A stretch of 64,000 bases of DNA from an uncultured Erythrobacter sp. (GTDB lineage Bacteria; Pseudomonadota; Alphaproteobacteria; Sphingomonadales; Sphingomonadaceae): positions 248,001-312,000 of the forward strand of contig CANMUS010000002.1 of the NCBI GenBank assembly GCA_947501215.1, written 5' to 3'. The translations under genes and the position numbers were made by a program. Below the pieces are notes generated by a model. It searched no databases, was not told where the DNA came from, and saw only the letters and a list, made by a program, of their open reading frames with translations. This document shows positions 63,718 to 64,000 of this stretch, in pieces. Each line of letters begins with the position of its first letter. Positions within the stretch are counted from its first letter, which is position 1.

Positions 63718-64000
63718 GCGAGACGGCAACCCTCACGCGCAAGGCGGATTTCCCCGGCCTCGTGACGGGCGACGGCGCGCCGTGGCACTATCTCGACACG
63801 GCGGCGACGGCGCAGAAGCCGCGGGCGGTGATCGACGCCATGGGCAACGCATTGGGCCGCGACTATGCGACCGTGCATCGCGGAGTCTATGGTCGCTCGG
63901 CGCAGATGACGCTGGGGTATGAAGCAGCCCGCCGCAGGGTCGCAGACTTCATGGGCGCACGGAGCGAGAACGAAGTCGTGTTCGTGCGCGGCGCGACCGA
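63714..64000 (+). CDS. sufS: cysteine desulfurase SufS, 5' part (runs off the window)
   Basis: The first 95 codons or so of a class II cysteine desulfurase: after MSETATLTRKADFPG come WHYLDTAATAQKPRAVIDAM and YATVHRGVYGRSAQMTLGYE, the PLP-enzyme substrate region of SufS. GTG start overlapping the sufD stop. It supplies sulfur to SufBCD. The catalytic Lys and Cys are beyond the edge. Confidence 0.95.
   Translation, partial: MSETATLTRKADFPGLVTGDGAPWHYLDTAATAQKPRAVIDAMGNALGRDYATVHRGVYGRSAQMTLGYEAARRRVADFMGARSENEVVFVRGAT

Overview
The window is chromosomal DNA of a GC-rich alphaproteobacterium. Gene content points to Sphingomonadales, most likely Erythrobacteraceae: an UrcA-family protein, DUF6489 and DUF1491 proteins, a LytS/LytTR pair, a ThiS-ThiG fusion, a suf operon led by an Rrf2 regulator, and CtrA-like and GANTC sites. 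Taxonomy is inferred from family knowledge; no search was run. I see no rRNA, tRNA, CRISPR array, insertion sequence or prophage.

The first half is an origin-proximal replication and segregation neighbourhood. parB-parA-rsmG-mnmG (3.0-7.2 kb, minus strand) forms a chain of 4-base overlaps, with two parS-like sites at 4831 and 7290, followed by mnmE. rho, hemJ and hemE (25.0-28.0 kb) face a divergent ppsR-maf-aroE-coaE-dnaQ cluster. The hemE/ppsR gap (27975-28252) is a good oriC candidate: it has the Caulobacter Cori gene context, an AT-rich palindrome, imperfect DnaA boxes and six GANTC sites. A PopZ-like gene (38.9 kb) adds a possible polar anchor for ParB.

Between mnmE and rho lies a roughly 16-kb block. 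It holds a small accessory plus-strand set (dienelactone hydrolase, FMN glutamate-synthase-like protein, SnoaL-like protein, REC-HPt protein under a near-consensus CtrA site, outer-membrane-type protein) and the most striking feature of the window: a six-gene minus-strand operon (13539-24741) in which every junction is a 4-base overlap. It encodes, in order, a CHASE2 membrane protein with a histidine-kinase-like but apparently dead core, a stand-alone receiver, a membrane protein with two tandem PgsC/CapC folds plus a large extra domain, a membrane-anchored unknown, a lipoprotein with hydrolase-like motifs, and a 1385-residue protein with a PgsB/CapB amide ligase domain. I read it as an uncharacterised poly-gamma-glutamate-like polymer system with built-in sensing.

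The stretch 31-48 kb is mostly housekeeping: hpf, thioesterase, cell-wall hydrolase, xthA, an A-type Fe-S carrier, a CBS protein, S9 peptidase, popZ-like/tolC/pcm, class I fumarase, LytS/LytTR, UrcA, a DAG-kinase-like protein and a phosphoesterase. From 48 to 59 kb come rpsI/rplM, a cutA gene cut short by an in-frame amber codon, heme A synthase, a MerC-like protein, thiSG, acyl-CoA ligase, a lipid-anchored gamma-glutamyltransferase, pyrD, an orphan strong terminator that may mark a small RNA, and an AraC-type regulator. The window ends inside a suf operon (59133-64000): regulator, sufB, two non-Suf genes, sufC, a secreted small protein, sufD and the start of sufS.
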